In this document: piece after piece, positions 1 through 8,879 of the stretch
Position numbering within the stretch: the stretch's first letter is position 1
How the letters are laid out: each line of letters starts with the position of its first letter
DNA from: G963556115 sp963666605
Lineage (GTDB): Bacteria; Planctomycetota; SZUA-567
Reading direction: 5' to 3'
Length of the DNA stretch: 64,000 bases
Assembly (NCBI GenBank): GCA_965140405.1
Contig: OZ223208.1
Coordinates: 2,170,001-2,234,000, forward strand
Translations under genes and position numbers: made by a program
Notes under the pieces: model-generated
The model's input: only the letters and a program-made list of their open reading frames with translations
The model's database searches: none
What the model was told of the DNA's origin: nothing

Positions 1-249
1 GAAATTGACTCATATGTTGATGATCCAATTGCTATGATGTTGCCTGCTAACGGGGATAAACTCGACCCAACGGTTGAAGAGAGATTTATGGTTCCTATCA
101 AAAAACATGCTCCAAATGCACCAGAAATTGTAAGAATGGAACGCTTTGATTTTTATGACCGTGCCAAGGAAGCATTTGTGGTTATTATTACTGGTGACCT
201 TGCTAAGTATGCTAATATTATTCTTAAAAAAGGTGTTACTCCTTGCTAG
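1..249 (+). CDS. fucU: L-fucose mutarotase FucU, C-terminal part (5' end outside window)
   Basis: The frame is open from base 1, so the gene begins upstream and only about 82 C-terminal residues are seen. They match what I know of the end of FucU of the RbsD/FucU family: a SYVDDPIAMM-like stretch, GDKLDPTVEERF, then RFDFYDRAKEAFVVIITGD and the closing ILKKGVTPC. The 'FYDRAK-AF' and 'NIILKKGV' segments are the family's conserved tail. FucU interconverts the alpha and beta anomers of L-fucose in the cytoplasm and feeds fucose catabolism. RbsD (ribose pyranase) is the alternative, but the tail resembles FucU more. The ABC ATPase gene follows after 31 bases. Confidence 0.85.
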   Translation, partial: EIDSYVDDPIAMMLPANGDKLDPTVEERFMVPIKKHAPNAPEIVRMERFDFYDRAKEAFVVIITGDLAKYANIILKKGVTPC

Positions 250-280
250 AGTTTTGAATTAGGAATAATGATAGGACGTT

Positions 281-1240
281 ATGGATAATATTCTTGAAGT
301 ACAAAACCTCTCTGTTTCATTCGATGTGACTGGGCGTAAAGCTGAAGCAGTGACGGGGATCGATTTTTCTATACCTAAGGGCACGACCCTTGGTCTTGTA
401 GGAGAGTCTGGTAGTGGAAAGAGTGTTACCAGCCTTGCTCTTATGCAACTCCTTGATCCAAGAATATCTACTATTTCAGGTAGAGTGGTACTAAATTCTA
501 CCAATATTCTCTCTTTTTGTGATCAAGAGATGGAATCGGTACGAGGTAATGATATGTCGATGATATTTCAAGAGCCGATGACAAGTCTTAATCCTGTGTA
601 TACGGTAGGTAATCAAGTTGTTGAAGCTCTACTTGTGCATTCGAGTATCGGTGTTAATGAAGCTGTAGAGGAATCAATCAAGGTTTTGACGGATGTCGGT
701 ATTGCAGATGCTAGAGGTATTCTAAAAAGGTATCCCCATGAGCTTTCTGGCGGTATGAAGCAGAGGGTTATGATAGCTATGGCACTAATATGTAAACCAA
801 AGCTTCTTATAGCGGATGAACCGACAACAGCACTCGATGTAACTGTTCAGGCTCAGATTCTTGATCTCTTACGTGGACTACAGGAGGAGTATGGACTCAG
901 CATTCTCTTTATAACTCATGATCTGGGAGTAATTGCAGAGATTGCTCAAGAAGTGTGTGTTATGTATGCAGGACGTATTGTTGAACATTCGACGACTGAT
1001 GAGTTGTTTGCTTCTCCAAAGCATCCATATACTATAGCACTGCTGAAGAGTGTACCAAATCTTACTGGGAAACGAACGCGTTTACACTCAATTGAAGGTA
1101 GTGTGCCTAGTATTTTCGAACACCCTGTTGGATGTAATTTTCAGGATCGTTGTTCTGAATGTTTCGACAAGTGTAGGATTGAAGAGCCTGATTTGGTAGT
1201 AGATAAGTCAGGAAGAGCTGTTGCTTGTTGGAAGGCGTAA
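281..1240 (+). CDS. Oligopeptide/dipeptide ABC transporter ATP-binding protein (OppD/DppD type)
   Basis: This 319-residue ATPase would power peptide (or sometimes sugar or nickel) import through a membrane permease. Walker A GESGSGKS lies at 41-48, the Q-loop at QEPMTSLNP, the signature LSGGMKQ at 155-161, Walker B with Asp179-Glu180, and the switch His at 213. The C-terminus has the Opp/Dpp extension beginning HPYTIALLKSVPN, with the Cys-rich GCNFQDRCSECFDKC. Length is normal for OppD. The permease, binding-protein and OppF partners are not in the window, so substrate is unknown. The ATG is supported by its position 31 bases after fucU. A hairpin follows the gene. Confidence 0.9.
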   Translation: MDNILEVQNLSVSFDVTGRKAEAVTGIDFSIPKGTTLGLVGESGSGKSVTSLALMQLLDPRISTISGRVVLNSTNILSFCDQEMESVRGNDMSMIFQEPMTSLNPVYTVGNQVVEALLVHSSIGVNEAVEESIKVLTDVGIADARGILKRYPHELSGGMKQRVMIAMALICKPKLLIADEPTTALDVTVQAQILDLLRGLQEEYGLSILFITHDLGVIAEIAQEVCVMYAGRIVEHSTTDELFASPKHPYTIALLKSVPNLTGKRTRLHSIEGSVPSIFEHPVGCNFQDRCSECFDKCRIEEPDLVVDKSGRAVACWKA

Positions 1241-1275
1241 ATATCGTCTTATTTATAATTTGTAGTATTAAACAC

Positions 1276-1302
1276 AAAGGTGGACTTAAAATGTCCACCT
1301 TT
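1276..1302 (+). terminator. Hairpin after the ABC ATPase gene
   Basis: A perfect 10-bp inverted repeat (AAAGGTGGAC / GTCCACCTTT) encloses a 7-base loop, 36 bases after the stop codon. There is no T-run after it, so it is a probable rather than textbook intrinsic terminator before pepA. Confidence 0.6.
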
Positions 1303-1384
1303 GACTTGTAAATGTCATAATATATATTATACTTTAACTGATATTGTAGTGCTTTTGAATTGAATATATTGGAGAACAACAACT

Positions 1385-2809
1385 ATGAAAATTGAAATTA
1401 AGTCATCGTATAAACCTCTTAGTGGAGATACTGTTTTACTCTTATTTGCAGATAAGGAGACTCCGCTCTTTGATGGGGAATTTCTTGGTACTAACGCGCC
1501 CAAAGAAGCTGGTGGTAAGGAACTTGTAAGTTTCGGTGATTATAATGGTGTCAAGAATGTTGCGATAAGTAGTTGTAGGCTTGATAAAGAAGATAGCTCA
1601 GTAATGCTTGAGGTTAGAATTGCTGTCAAGGAGGCTTTAGGGAGTCTGAAGAATACCGGTAGCAAGAGACTTGTTGTCTTGCTAGGCGTTGCTCCAATAG
1701 AGGTCGTGACTGCTGTACAGGAAGGGGCGCTTCTAGGTTCTTACTCTTTTGATAAGTATAAGAAGGATTCCAAGAAGACGACAACCTCTCTCTATATTCA
1801 AGTCAATAAGCTTGCGGCTGTCAAAAAAGAGCTAGCTTGTACAGAAAAGCTCTACTCATGGGTAAACTTTGCTCGTGATATACTTAATGAGCCAGCGAAT
1901 GTTATCCATCCTGAGACTCTGTCAAAGCTCTTCATGCAGAAAGGGAGAACTGTTGGTATGAAGATGACTCTTTGGAACGAAACACGTCTTGTAAAAGAAC
2001 GATGTGGCGGAGTACTTGCTGTAGGTAGCGGTGCTAAGAGTAGACCATGTATGGTAATTGGTGAATACTCTCCAGCAAAGGCTAAGAAGCATATTGTTTT
2101 AGTTGGTAAGGGTGTGACCTTTGATACTGGTGGATATTGCCTAAAACCTGGTGGTTCACAAATTGGCATGAAGATGGATATGGGCGGTGCTGCAATGATG
2201 TTCTCTGCTGCATGTGCAATTGCTCAAGCAAAGCTCCCGATCAAAGTAACAGTAATTACACCAATCGTTGAGAATGATATATCGGTAAGTGCTTTTCATA
2301 CTGAGGATATAATTAAGATGCGTAACGGAGTTACTGTGGAAGTGGGCAATACTGATGCGGAGGGTAGGCTTATACTTGCTGATGCGCTTGCGCTAGCATC
2401 TGAGAAGAAGGCAGACTATGTGATAGATTCTGCAACTCTAACGGGTGCATGTCTGGTCGGTCTTGGTGAGGATATTGCAGGACTTTACTCAAATGACAGT
2501 ATTCTTAGCGGGCTGATCCTTGAAGCATCTGAAGATACAGGAGAGTATATGTGGGAGATGCCATTACACCTACCTTATGCCAAGCAACTATCTTCTGACG
2601 TTGCTGATACAAGCAATATGGGCGGTAAGTATGGCGGCTCTATTACAGCAGCACTATTTCTCAAGAAATTTGTAGGAAAGGATGTTCGTTGGGCTCATAT
2701 TGATATTGCGGGACCTGGTATAAAGACAGATGCGCACGAACACCTTGGAAAGGGTGCGAAGGGCTTTGGTGTTAAGAGTATTTATTCTCTTGCAAAGGCG
2801 TTGGTGTAG
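1385..2809 (+). CDS. pepA: Leucyl aminopeptidase (M17 family)
   Basis: A cytosolic two-metal aminopeptidase that removes N-terminal residues from peptides. The 474-residue length is normal for M17. The catalytic domain shows the metal-binding VGKGVTFDTGG segment near residue 241, the lysine-containing GMKMDMGGAAMM segment, and the family signature NTDAEGR at 322-328. The N-terminal half is the variable regulatory domain. GGAG precedes the ATG. It sits downstream of a peptide-type ABC ATPase, which fits peptide uptake followed by hydrolysis, although a hairpin separates the two genes. Confidence 0.95.
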   Translation: MKIEIKSSYKPLSGDTVLLLFADKETPLFDGEFLGTNAPKEAGGKELVSFGDYNGVKNVAISSCRLDKEDSSVMLEVRIAVKEALGSLKNTGSKRLVVLLGVAPIEVVTAVQEGALLGSYSFDKYKKDSKKTTTSLYIQVNKLAAVKKELACTEKLYSWVNFARDILNEPANVIHPETLSKLFMQKGRTVGMKMTLWNETRLVKERCGGVLAVGSGAKSRPCMVIGEYSPAKAKKHIVLVGKGVTFDTGGYCLKPGGSQIGMKMDMGGAAMMFSAACAIAQAKLPIKVTVITPIVENDISVSAFHTEDIIKMRNGVTVEVGNTDAEGRLILADALALASEKKADYVIDSATLTGACLVGLGEDIAGLYSNDSILSGLILEASEDTGEYMWEMPLHLPYAKQLSSDVADTSNMGGKYGGSITAALFLKKFVGKDVRWAHIDIAGPGIKTDAHEHLGKGAKGFGVKSIYSLAKALV

Positions 2810-3165
2810 TAGTGCGTTGTGATAATCTTACTCTGAATGTTAAGTCAGAAAATTTGGTAAATCCTACTCTTATTGTAAGTAAGATTGTATTGGGCTAACA
2901 TCATTTAAAAAATTTTAATCCTCCGATATGCCTTAGTGTGTCGGAGGATTAAAATTAAAGTATATTTTGAGAATACTTAAAATTAATAGGCAGAATTATA
3001 TCTAATAAAATTTTAGTAATATGAATGATTCTCTTACTTAAATATAAGATGCTATCGTGAAATAATTATCCAATTGGTTTTCTACTTAAAATATAAAAAA
3101 AAGCTTTTAATAATCTGTAATAATAGTAAAATATACTACTCCAATTGCTTAAAAAAGGTTTACTG
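2810..3165. other. Non-coding gap between pepA and the HPr-domain gene
   Basis: These 356 bases contain no convincing ORF. They hold an outer inverted repeat (AATCTTACT at 2824-2832 and AGTAAGATT at 2878-2886) and the strong hairpin at 2911-2956. The remainder is very AT-rich upstream sequence of the next gene, with no clear -35/-10 pair that I would defend. Confidence 0.5.
2911..2956 (+). terminator. Strong hairpin downstream of pepA
   Basis: A perfect 16-bp stem (AATTTTAATCCTCCGA at 2911-2926 with its complement at 2941-2956) has a 14-base loop. The stem ends in an A/T-rich base, so it could work as a terminator for pepA. It lies 100 bases after the stop. Confidence 0.7.
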
Positions 3166-4719
3166 ATGAATTCTGAATCTAATCAACAAGAATCAATCTC
3201 TTACGCTGATTTTCTTTCTATTGCAGATAAAAAGCTCTCAAGGTGCTTAGGGGTTTGTCTTTATATTAATAATTCTGATCATGAGAAAATATGTATCACC
3301 AGACCACTGCTGGGTGAAGTGCTTTCACACTGTACACAACTTGTAGAGTTTTTAGATGCATGTGGAGCAAGAAATAATAAAAAGTGGTACTATATGCGAC
3401 ACCTTATGGCTGCGGGGAAATTGTTTGCGACTGTTGGATATGGTTTGCTACATATACAACATTCTTTAGATATTTATAAGTTATATTCTGATATAGAAAA
3501 ACTCAAACAAGCCACACAAGGTACAATAATATTTAATAACTCGGTTATATATAATTTTGCAAGTGAGGTGGTAAGGGAAGCTACAGAGCTAGGACTAACC
3601 TTTCCTGAGAAGACACCGACTGATTATTCATATGATGAAGTATTACCAAGTTCTCGGCTTCCGCAGGATAAAATAACCCAGAAAATTGGTTCCTCAGAAG
3701 AGACTATTGCTCGACTCTCCACAACATTCCTTAACCTTGCAGCAGAAGCAGAACCTCTCCATACAATTAGAAACGCCAATCGTGAGTCATATTATACCTT
3801 TATTCCTTCTCCACTCAGTGAAGAGATGATAAGGGTGTTGGAACATAAATTTCATAGTTTGCAATCTATGTACGATACTTATATTTCAAATACTAATACT
3901 GAGACAGAAGATGAGAGCCTTGCATATCTAAGGGGACATGCTTCTCTTATTTATCATCTTCTCGAACTTTCTACTCAGTATTGTCACTACTTCGAACGAC
4001 ACTTATGTATCCGCCAGTCTGAAAACTTCAACCATCCTCTTGTTGATCCTGATGAGTTAATTATTGTTTTAGTAGAGTATTTTTTGAGTTTTTCTAGTGA
4101 GTACCTCACAAATGCTGTTCACCTATGTCAGAAGATGTTGGGTAAGTATGCTGAGAAGGGATCTGTTACCGTACCTGTTCCAAAGTATAGAGGATTCCAT
4201 GTCAGACCATCAACTCTCGTAGCTAAAATTTGTTTGCATTATGGTAGTGAAATAACCATGATGCTTGAAGGTGAAGAGTATGATGCGTCAGCTCCTTTGG
4301 ATTTATTTAGAGCAAATGAGTATATCAATGCCGTAAAGCGTAGGAGACTTGCTGCTCATGTGGCTGAAATGCATCTTTCCGCGCCTGATGATGATAGCTC
4401 ACTGACTGAGGCGGTGAAGGCCGTTGTTCATCAACTTGCCTATGAGCAGAAGATTGTGATTTATGAAAACCCTCTACCTATTAGAGAGTTCAATCCGATT
4501 GAGCTAGATGAAGAGCTATTCTCTCAGCTTGTTCTAACTGAGATTACTCGTTTGCTTGCTATGGGTAAGCTAGATATTGAAAGTGAACTCAGTATTACCT
4601 TTAATGGCGATGTAAGGGTGCTACATGATCTAGCAATTCTTGCAAACAATGGCTATGGAGAGGATGAGTTTGGAAACAATATTCCGCTTTCAATCGAACT
4701 TGGTTATCTAAAGAGATAG
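3166..4719 (+). CDS. Large protein with a C-terminal HPr-like phosphocarrier domain
   Basis: This 517-residue protein has no family I recognise in its first 325 residues, which look alpha-helical and soluble. Residues about 332-400 resemble HPr, with the phospho-histidine segment GFHVRPSTL at 343-351: His345 and Arg347 match the His15-x-Arg17 of free HPr. About 100 further residues follow. A PTS-linked regulatory or phospho-acceptor role is inferred; no Enzyme I gene is in the window. I place the start at this ATG because AAAGG lies upstream at good spacing; a TTG 21 bases earlier is also open. A very long hairpin follows the gene. Confidence 0.7.
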   Translation: MNSESNQQESISYADFLSIADKKLSRCLGVCLYINNSDHEKICITRPLLGEVLSHCTQLVEFLDACGARNNKKWYYMRHLMAAGKLFATVGYGLLHIQHSLDIYKLYSDIEKLKQATQGTIIFNNSVIYNFASEVVREATELGLTFPEKTPTDYSYDEVLPSSRLPQDKITQKIGSSEETIARLSTTFLNLAAEAEPLHTIRNANRESYYTFIPSPLSEEMIRVLEHKFHSLQSMYDTYISNTNTETEDESLAYLRGHASLIYHLLELSTQYCHYFERHLCIRQSENFNHPLVDPDELIIVLVEYFLSFSSEYLTNAVHLCQKMLGKYAEKGSVTVPVPKYRGFHVRPSTLVAKICLHYGSEITMMLEGEEYDASAPLDLFRANEYINAVKRRRLAAHVAEMHLSAPDDDSSLTEAVKAVVHQLAYEQKIVIYENPLPIREFNPIELDEELFSQLVLTEITRLLAMGKLDIESELSITFNGDVRVLHDLAILANNGYGEDEFGNNIPLSIELGYLKR

Positions 4720-4727
4720 TTTTTTTT

Positions 4728-4783
4728 ACATTATATTATAAAGGCTATGAGTAATTCTACTCATAGCCTTTATAATATAATGT
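4728..4783. terminator. 26-bp perfect stem between convergent genes
   Basis: Two 26-base arms (4728-4753 and 4758-4783) are perfect complements around a 4-base loop (ATTC). It lies between the converging HPr-domain gene and sppA. Both ends of the stem are A/T-rich, as in bidirectional terminators. Confidence 0.85.
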
Positions 4784-4791
4784 GGTTGATC

Positions 4792-5952
4792 TTACTTGTT
4801 GTTCTTGAAGCCTCTATATATCAAACTGATGTCAGTTCCAGAGTTCTCATTTAGAAATTCATTGATACTACTTGGAAGACTTGACTTACTCTCTGCATTT
4901 AAAAGATCTATAAGAGACATCTGGTGTTTATAAGAAAAAATCTCGGGATAATCAACAGTACAGTATTTTTTTGCTTGGTCAAGGCTGGCATCAAAGTATC
5001 CAATCTCGTCAATTAAACCATAATCAAGTGCTTCGGTAGCTAGATAGACCTTGCCATCTGCGAGGCTAGCAACTTTATTTCTATCAAGTTTTCTTCCTTT
5101 TGTAATGATATCTATAAATCTATTATGGTATGTTGATAATATATGATCGAAGTACTCTCTGTCTTTCTCAGACAATTTTTTGAAAGGTGAGCCAATATCT
5201 TTACTATTGGTACTCTTTATAGGGTCAACGACTACGCCAATTTTTTCAAGTAAACCTGTAACCTCTACATGTTGCATAATAACACCGAATGAACCGACAA
5301 GTGACGTTGGTCCAGCAACAATATAATCTGCAGGTGCTGCGATATAATATCCTCCACTTGCGCATAGCTGTCCAACATATACTACTACCTTCTTATTCTT
5401 TTTCTTGAGTTTTAATAGCTCGTGGTAAATTATATCACTAGCACTCAGTCCACCACCAGGGGAGTCTATTTGTAGTATAACAGCTTTTACAGTGTCATCA
5501 TTTGCTGCACGGTCTAATAAGCTAGATACTTTGTATACTGTACCTGCTCCATATGTCGCATTTCCCCAACCGAAGATTGCGCCAGTAACTGGTATAACAA
5601 CAATACGTTGTGAAGAATCACCACTAATAAGAATCTCTTCATTGAACATATTCTCCTTTGAGGAGATTGTCATCGAACTTGAGGCCTCATCAAAAACCTT
5701 ACTTACAACTTCTGCACCACTACTCAGCAAGTATACTCCACCAAAGACAAAAATTGCAAAGAATCCTAGGGTGAAGATTACTGCCATAAGGCAACCATTA
5801 TTGCCCTTGTTGATTTGAATTGGTCTAACAGGGGGAATACTATTCTGTGGTTGGTTATAATTCTGGTTATTTTGGAAATTACTCTGCTTACCATTGAATC
5901 CGTGCTCATTATTTGAGGACGCATTGTTCTCGGTACCATCGAATGAATTCAT
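4792..5952 (-). CDS. sppA: Signal peptide peptidase SppA (S49 serine protease)
   Basis: A membrane-anchored serine protease that degrades cleaved signal peptides and other membrane-bound peptides. The 386 residues begin with a polar Asn/Gln-rich tail of about 50 residues, then one membrane segment (GCLMAVIFTLGFFAIFVFGG). The S49 domain has DSPGGG, nucleophile Ser199 in CASGGYY, and Lys251 in NSKDIGSP. The 52-residue spacing is that of the SppA Ser-Lys dyad. It is the short (single-domain) form. The start lies 2 bases after leuS with AAAGGA upstream, so the two are probably co-transcribed. Confidence 0.93.
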   Translation of the reverse strand: MNSFDGTENNASSNNEHGFNGKQSNFQNNQNYNQPQNSIPPVRPIQINKGNNGCLMAVIFTLGFFAIFVFGGVYLLSSGAEVVSKVFDEASSSMTISSKENMFNEEILISGDSSQRIVVIPVTGAIFGWGNATYGAGTVYKVSSLLDRAANDDTVKAVILQIDSPGGGLSASDIIYHELLKLKKKNKKVVVYVGQLCASGGYYIAAPADYIVAGPTSLVGSFGVIMQHVEVTGLLEKIGVVVDPIKSTNSKDIGSPFKKLSEKDREYFDHILSTYHNRFIDIITKGRKLDRNKVASLADGKVYLATEALDYGLIDEIGYFDASLDQAKKYCTVDYPEIFSYKHQMSLIDLLNAESKSSLPSSINEFLNENSGTDISLIYRGFKNNK

Positions 5953-5954
5953 AA

Positions 5955-8588
5955 TTATCCTTTGACTACAATATTGACCATACGTTTTGGAACCACAATA
6001 ATCTTTACTATATCTTTACCTTCTATAAATGTAGCAACCTTCTTATCTGCAAGTGCAGCTTTTTCAAGCTCGTCTTTATCAGTGATTACGCTTACATTAA
6101 GTTTGCTTTTGAGCTTGCCGTTTACCTGCACAGGAATTTCTATACTATCCTCATTGCATAGTTCCTTATCAGCTTTAGGCCATCCAGATTTGAAAATACT
6201 TTCAGTATGACCAAGTTCTTCCCACATTTCTTCACAAAGGTGAGGGGTGATAGGTGAGAATATTCTAAGAACTGTTTCAAGCACTTCACGAGCTATGGTA
6301 CCATCAATAGTTGTACCGCTTGACATGCGATTTCTAAAGAGGTTGATAAGCTCATTACATCTTGCAATAGCTGTGTTGAAGTGGAAACCACCATCAATAG
6401 AGTTGGTCACTGCTTCAATACACTGGTGTGTCTTGCGAATAATGTCAAGATTGTCCTTATCAATGTTTTTTGCTCTTGCTGAGCCAACTGGGGCAAGGGT
6501 TCCAGCTGATTCGTCACACCACTCCATTACAGTCAAGTGTAGTCGACTGATTGTACGCCACGCTCCATTTAGACCAGCCTCACTCCATATCTGCATACGA
6601 TCAGGTGGTGAGTCTGATAGCATGTAAAGACGTACTGCATCTGTTCCGACTCTGTCAAACATAATATCAGGATCAACAACGTTGAGCTTTGTCTTTGAAA
6701 TCTTGGTCATTTCTGCGGTAACGCCCTCTTTACCACACTTTTTGCACTTACCGACAATTCCCTGGGTCTTGCTCTTATCTGCATCAGTAGTGAACTCTAC
6801 CTCACTTTCCGGTAACCATTTGCAGTTGTCACACCTGTATGCAGTCTTGCAGACCATTCCTTGACAGAAGAGTCTGCTAAATGGTTCTGTGAAATCAATA
6901 AGTCCGAGGTCATGGAGAACCATGGTGAAAAATCGAGCATATATGAGGTGCATTGTTGCATGTTCGATACCACCTATATATTGATCAACCGACATCCACT
7001 TTTTTATGTTTTCAGGTGAAAAAGGTGCGTCACTATTCTTTGGATCGCAAAAGCGTAGGAAATACCATGATGAATCCACAAAAGTATCCATAGTGTCTGT
7101 TTCACGTCTTGCCGGAGCAGAACACTTTGGACACGTACAGTTTACAAAGCTTTCACTGGTCTCAAGTGGATTGCCGTCACCTGCAAAAACTACATCCTTA
7201 GGTAATACAACAGGAAGATCCTTCTCTGGTACTGGCACTGTACCACAACTATCGCAGTAAATCACTGGGATAGGCGTTCCCCAGTAACGCTGGCGTGAAA
7301 TAAGCCAATCACGAAGGCGGTAGTTAATTGTACCTTCGCCGAATTTATTATCAGCAAGCCAAGCAATAATGTCTGACATAGCTTCTGTATTTATTCTACC
7401 TGAGAAGTCACCAGAATTTACAAGTACACCTGGAGCTGTGTAGGCTTCTTCCATTGTGGCTGGGTCTAGCGTCTCAGATTCTGAAGGGTTAATAATAACC
7501 TTGATATCGATTCCATACTTAGTGGCAAATTCAAAATCTCTTTGGTCGTGAGCTGGAACAGCCATTACAGCACCTGTCCCATAGCTCATGAGTGCAAAAT
7601 TTGCAACCCATAGCTCAACATCCTCACCATTTACTGGATTTACTACGTGGAAGCCTGTGTTTACACCAATCTTCTCTCTGTCAGCTAGTTCTTTCTCAGA
7701 AGAGGTTCCGACAGCTCTCATTTCACGTACAGCCTTCATAACCTCTTCTTCTTGCTCAGTACCAGCAACAAGCTTTTCAATAAGTGGGTGCTCAGGCGCA
7801 AGAGACATAAAGGTCACACCAAATAGTGTATCAGGGCGAGTTGTAAAGACAGGTACTTCATCACCAGTCTCTTTGACTTTGAAGTCAACCCTAGCACCTT
7901 CGCTCCTACCAATCCACTCTTCCTGCATAGAGATTACGGATTCTGGCCATTTACCTTTTAGCTCTTTGTGTCCATCGAGTAGGCGTTGCGAGTACTTGCT
8001 CATCTTTAGAAACCACTGGGACATATCCTTTTGAATTACACTAGAGCCGCAACGTTCACATTCGTCATCTTTGACCTGCTCATTGGCAAGAACTGTCTGG
8101 CATGAATCACACCAATTTACTGGGGCAGTCTTCTTCTCAGCAAGTCCTTTTTCCATAAACTTTAGGAAGAACCACTGATTCCACTTGTAGTAGTCTACAT
8201 GACTTGTTGCTATCTCTCTATCCCAGTCGAATCCCCATCCAGCACGGTTCATCTGTTCGGTCATTCTTGCAATATTCTTCTCGGTAAAGTCGTGTGGGTG
8301 TTGACCAGTCCTGATAGCGGCGTTTTCAGCTGGTAGTCCGAATGAATCCCAACCCATTGGTGAAATAACATCGTAGCCTTGAAGTAGTTTGTACCTGACA
8401 ATAACATCACTGATAGTATAGTTTATCACGTGCCCCATGTGTAAGACACCACTAGGATATGGGTACATACTCAACACATATGATTTCTCTTTGCCTGCAT
8501 TGAAGCCAGCTTTGAAGAGTCCCATCTCTTCCCACTTCTTCTGCCACTTCTTTTCGGTACTTATAAAATCAAATTTGGTCTCAGCCAT
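5955..8588 (-). CDS. leuS: Leucyl-tRNA synthetase
   Basis: Charges tRNA-Leu with leucine; 877 residues, a bacterial LeuRS. The HIGH motif is HMGH at 50-53. The zinc-type Cys pairs CDSCQTV and CERCGS follow, then the editing domain with TTRPDTLFG and GTGAVMAVPAHDQRD. The KMSKS loop reads KISKT at 629-633. Immediately before that loop is a Cys-rich insert (CDNC ... CKKC) of about 50 residues in the leucine-specific region, which looks like a zinc ribbon. AAGGAT precedes the ATG. It is first in an operon with sppA. Confidence 0.97.
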   Translation of the reverse strand: MAETKFDFISTEKKWQKKWEEMGLFKAGFNAGKEKSYVLSMYPYPSGVLHMGHVINYTISDVIVRYKLLQGYDVISPMGWDSFGLPAENAAIRTGQHPHDFTEKNIARMTEQMNRAGWGFDWDREIATSHVDYYKWNQWFFLKFMEKGLAEKKTAPVNWCDSCQTVLANEQVKDDECERCGSSVIQKDMSQWFLKMSKYSQRLLDGHKELKGKWPESVISMQEEWIGRSEGARVDFKVKETGDEVPVFTTRPDTLFGVTFMSLAPEHPLIEKLVAGTEQEEEVMKAVREMRAVGTSSEKELADREKIGVNTGFHVVNPVNGEDVELWVANFALMSYGTGAVMAVPAHDQRDFEFATKYGIDIKVIINPSESETLDPATMEEAYTAPGVLVNSGDFSGRINTEAMSDIIAWLADNKFGEGTINYRLRDWLISRQRYWGTPIPVIYCDSCGTVPVPEKDLPVVLPKDVVFAGDGNPLETSESFVNCTCPKCSAPARRETDTMDTFVDSSWYFLRFCDPKNSDAPFSPENIKKWMSVDQYIGGIEHATMHLIYARFFTMVLHDLGLIDFTEPFSRLFCQGMVCKTAYRCDNCKWLPESEVEFTTDADKSKTQGIVGKCKKCGKEGVTAEMTKISKTKLNVVDPDIMFDRVGTDAVRLYMLSDSPPDRMQIWSEAGLNGAWRTISRLHLTVMEWCDESAGTLAPVGSARAKNIDKDNLDIIRKTHQCIEAVTNSIDGGFHFNTAIARCNELINLFRNRMSSGTTIDGTIAREVLETVLRIFSPITPHLCEEMWEELGHTESIFKSGWPKADKELCNEDSIEIPVQVNGKLKSKLNVSVITDKDELEKAALADKKVATFIEGKDIVKIIVVPKRMVNIVVKG

Positions 8589-8638
8589 TTTTAGATATCC
8601 TTAATTCAATGGGTTAATAATTATAATTAGAGTGTATT

Positions 8639-8666
8639 ATTATACGGTTTTATAACCTCAATACAA
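8639..8666 (-). promoter_or_regulatory. Predicted leuS promoter
   Basis: On the minus strand, TTGTAT (8661-8666) is followed after 16 bases by a perfect TATAAT (8639-8644). Transcription would begin about 45 bases before leuS. Confidence 0.6.
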
Positions 8667-8879
8667 GTTGTGGTTTACATAGATTGTGTAATAATTGTAA
8701 AGTTTGGATTATATATATAAATCCTTTGAATGTTTATCCTGTAAATTATTAATTTTAAAGTAATTATAATATTTTGCACATGATAAATACCTTAAATTGA
8801 ACATTAATTAGTAGAAGTTCTTGTTATATAAGTATTTTAACGTATGACTACTGTTGACTATATCATTGGAGGTATTGAT

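Noticed and set aside
1107..1382. A 91-codon minus-strand open frame overlapping the end of the ABC ATPase gene and the gap before pepA
   Set aside because: Its product is compositionally poor and it crosses the hairpin at 1276-1302.
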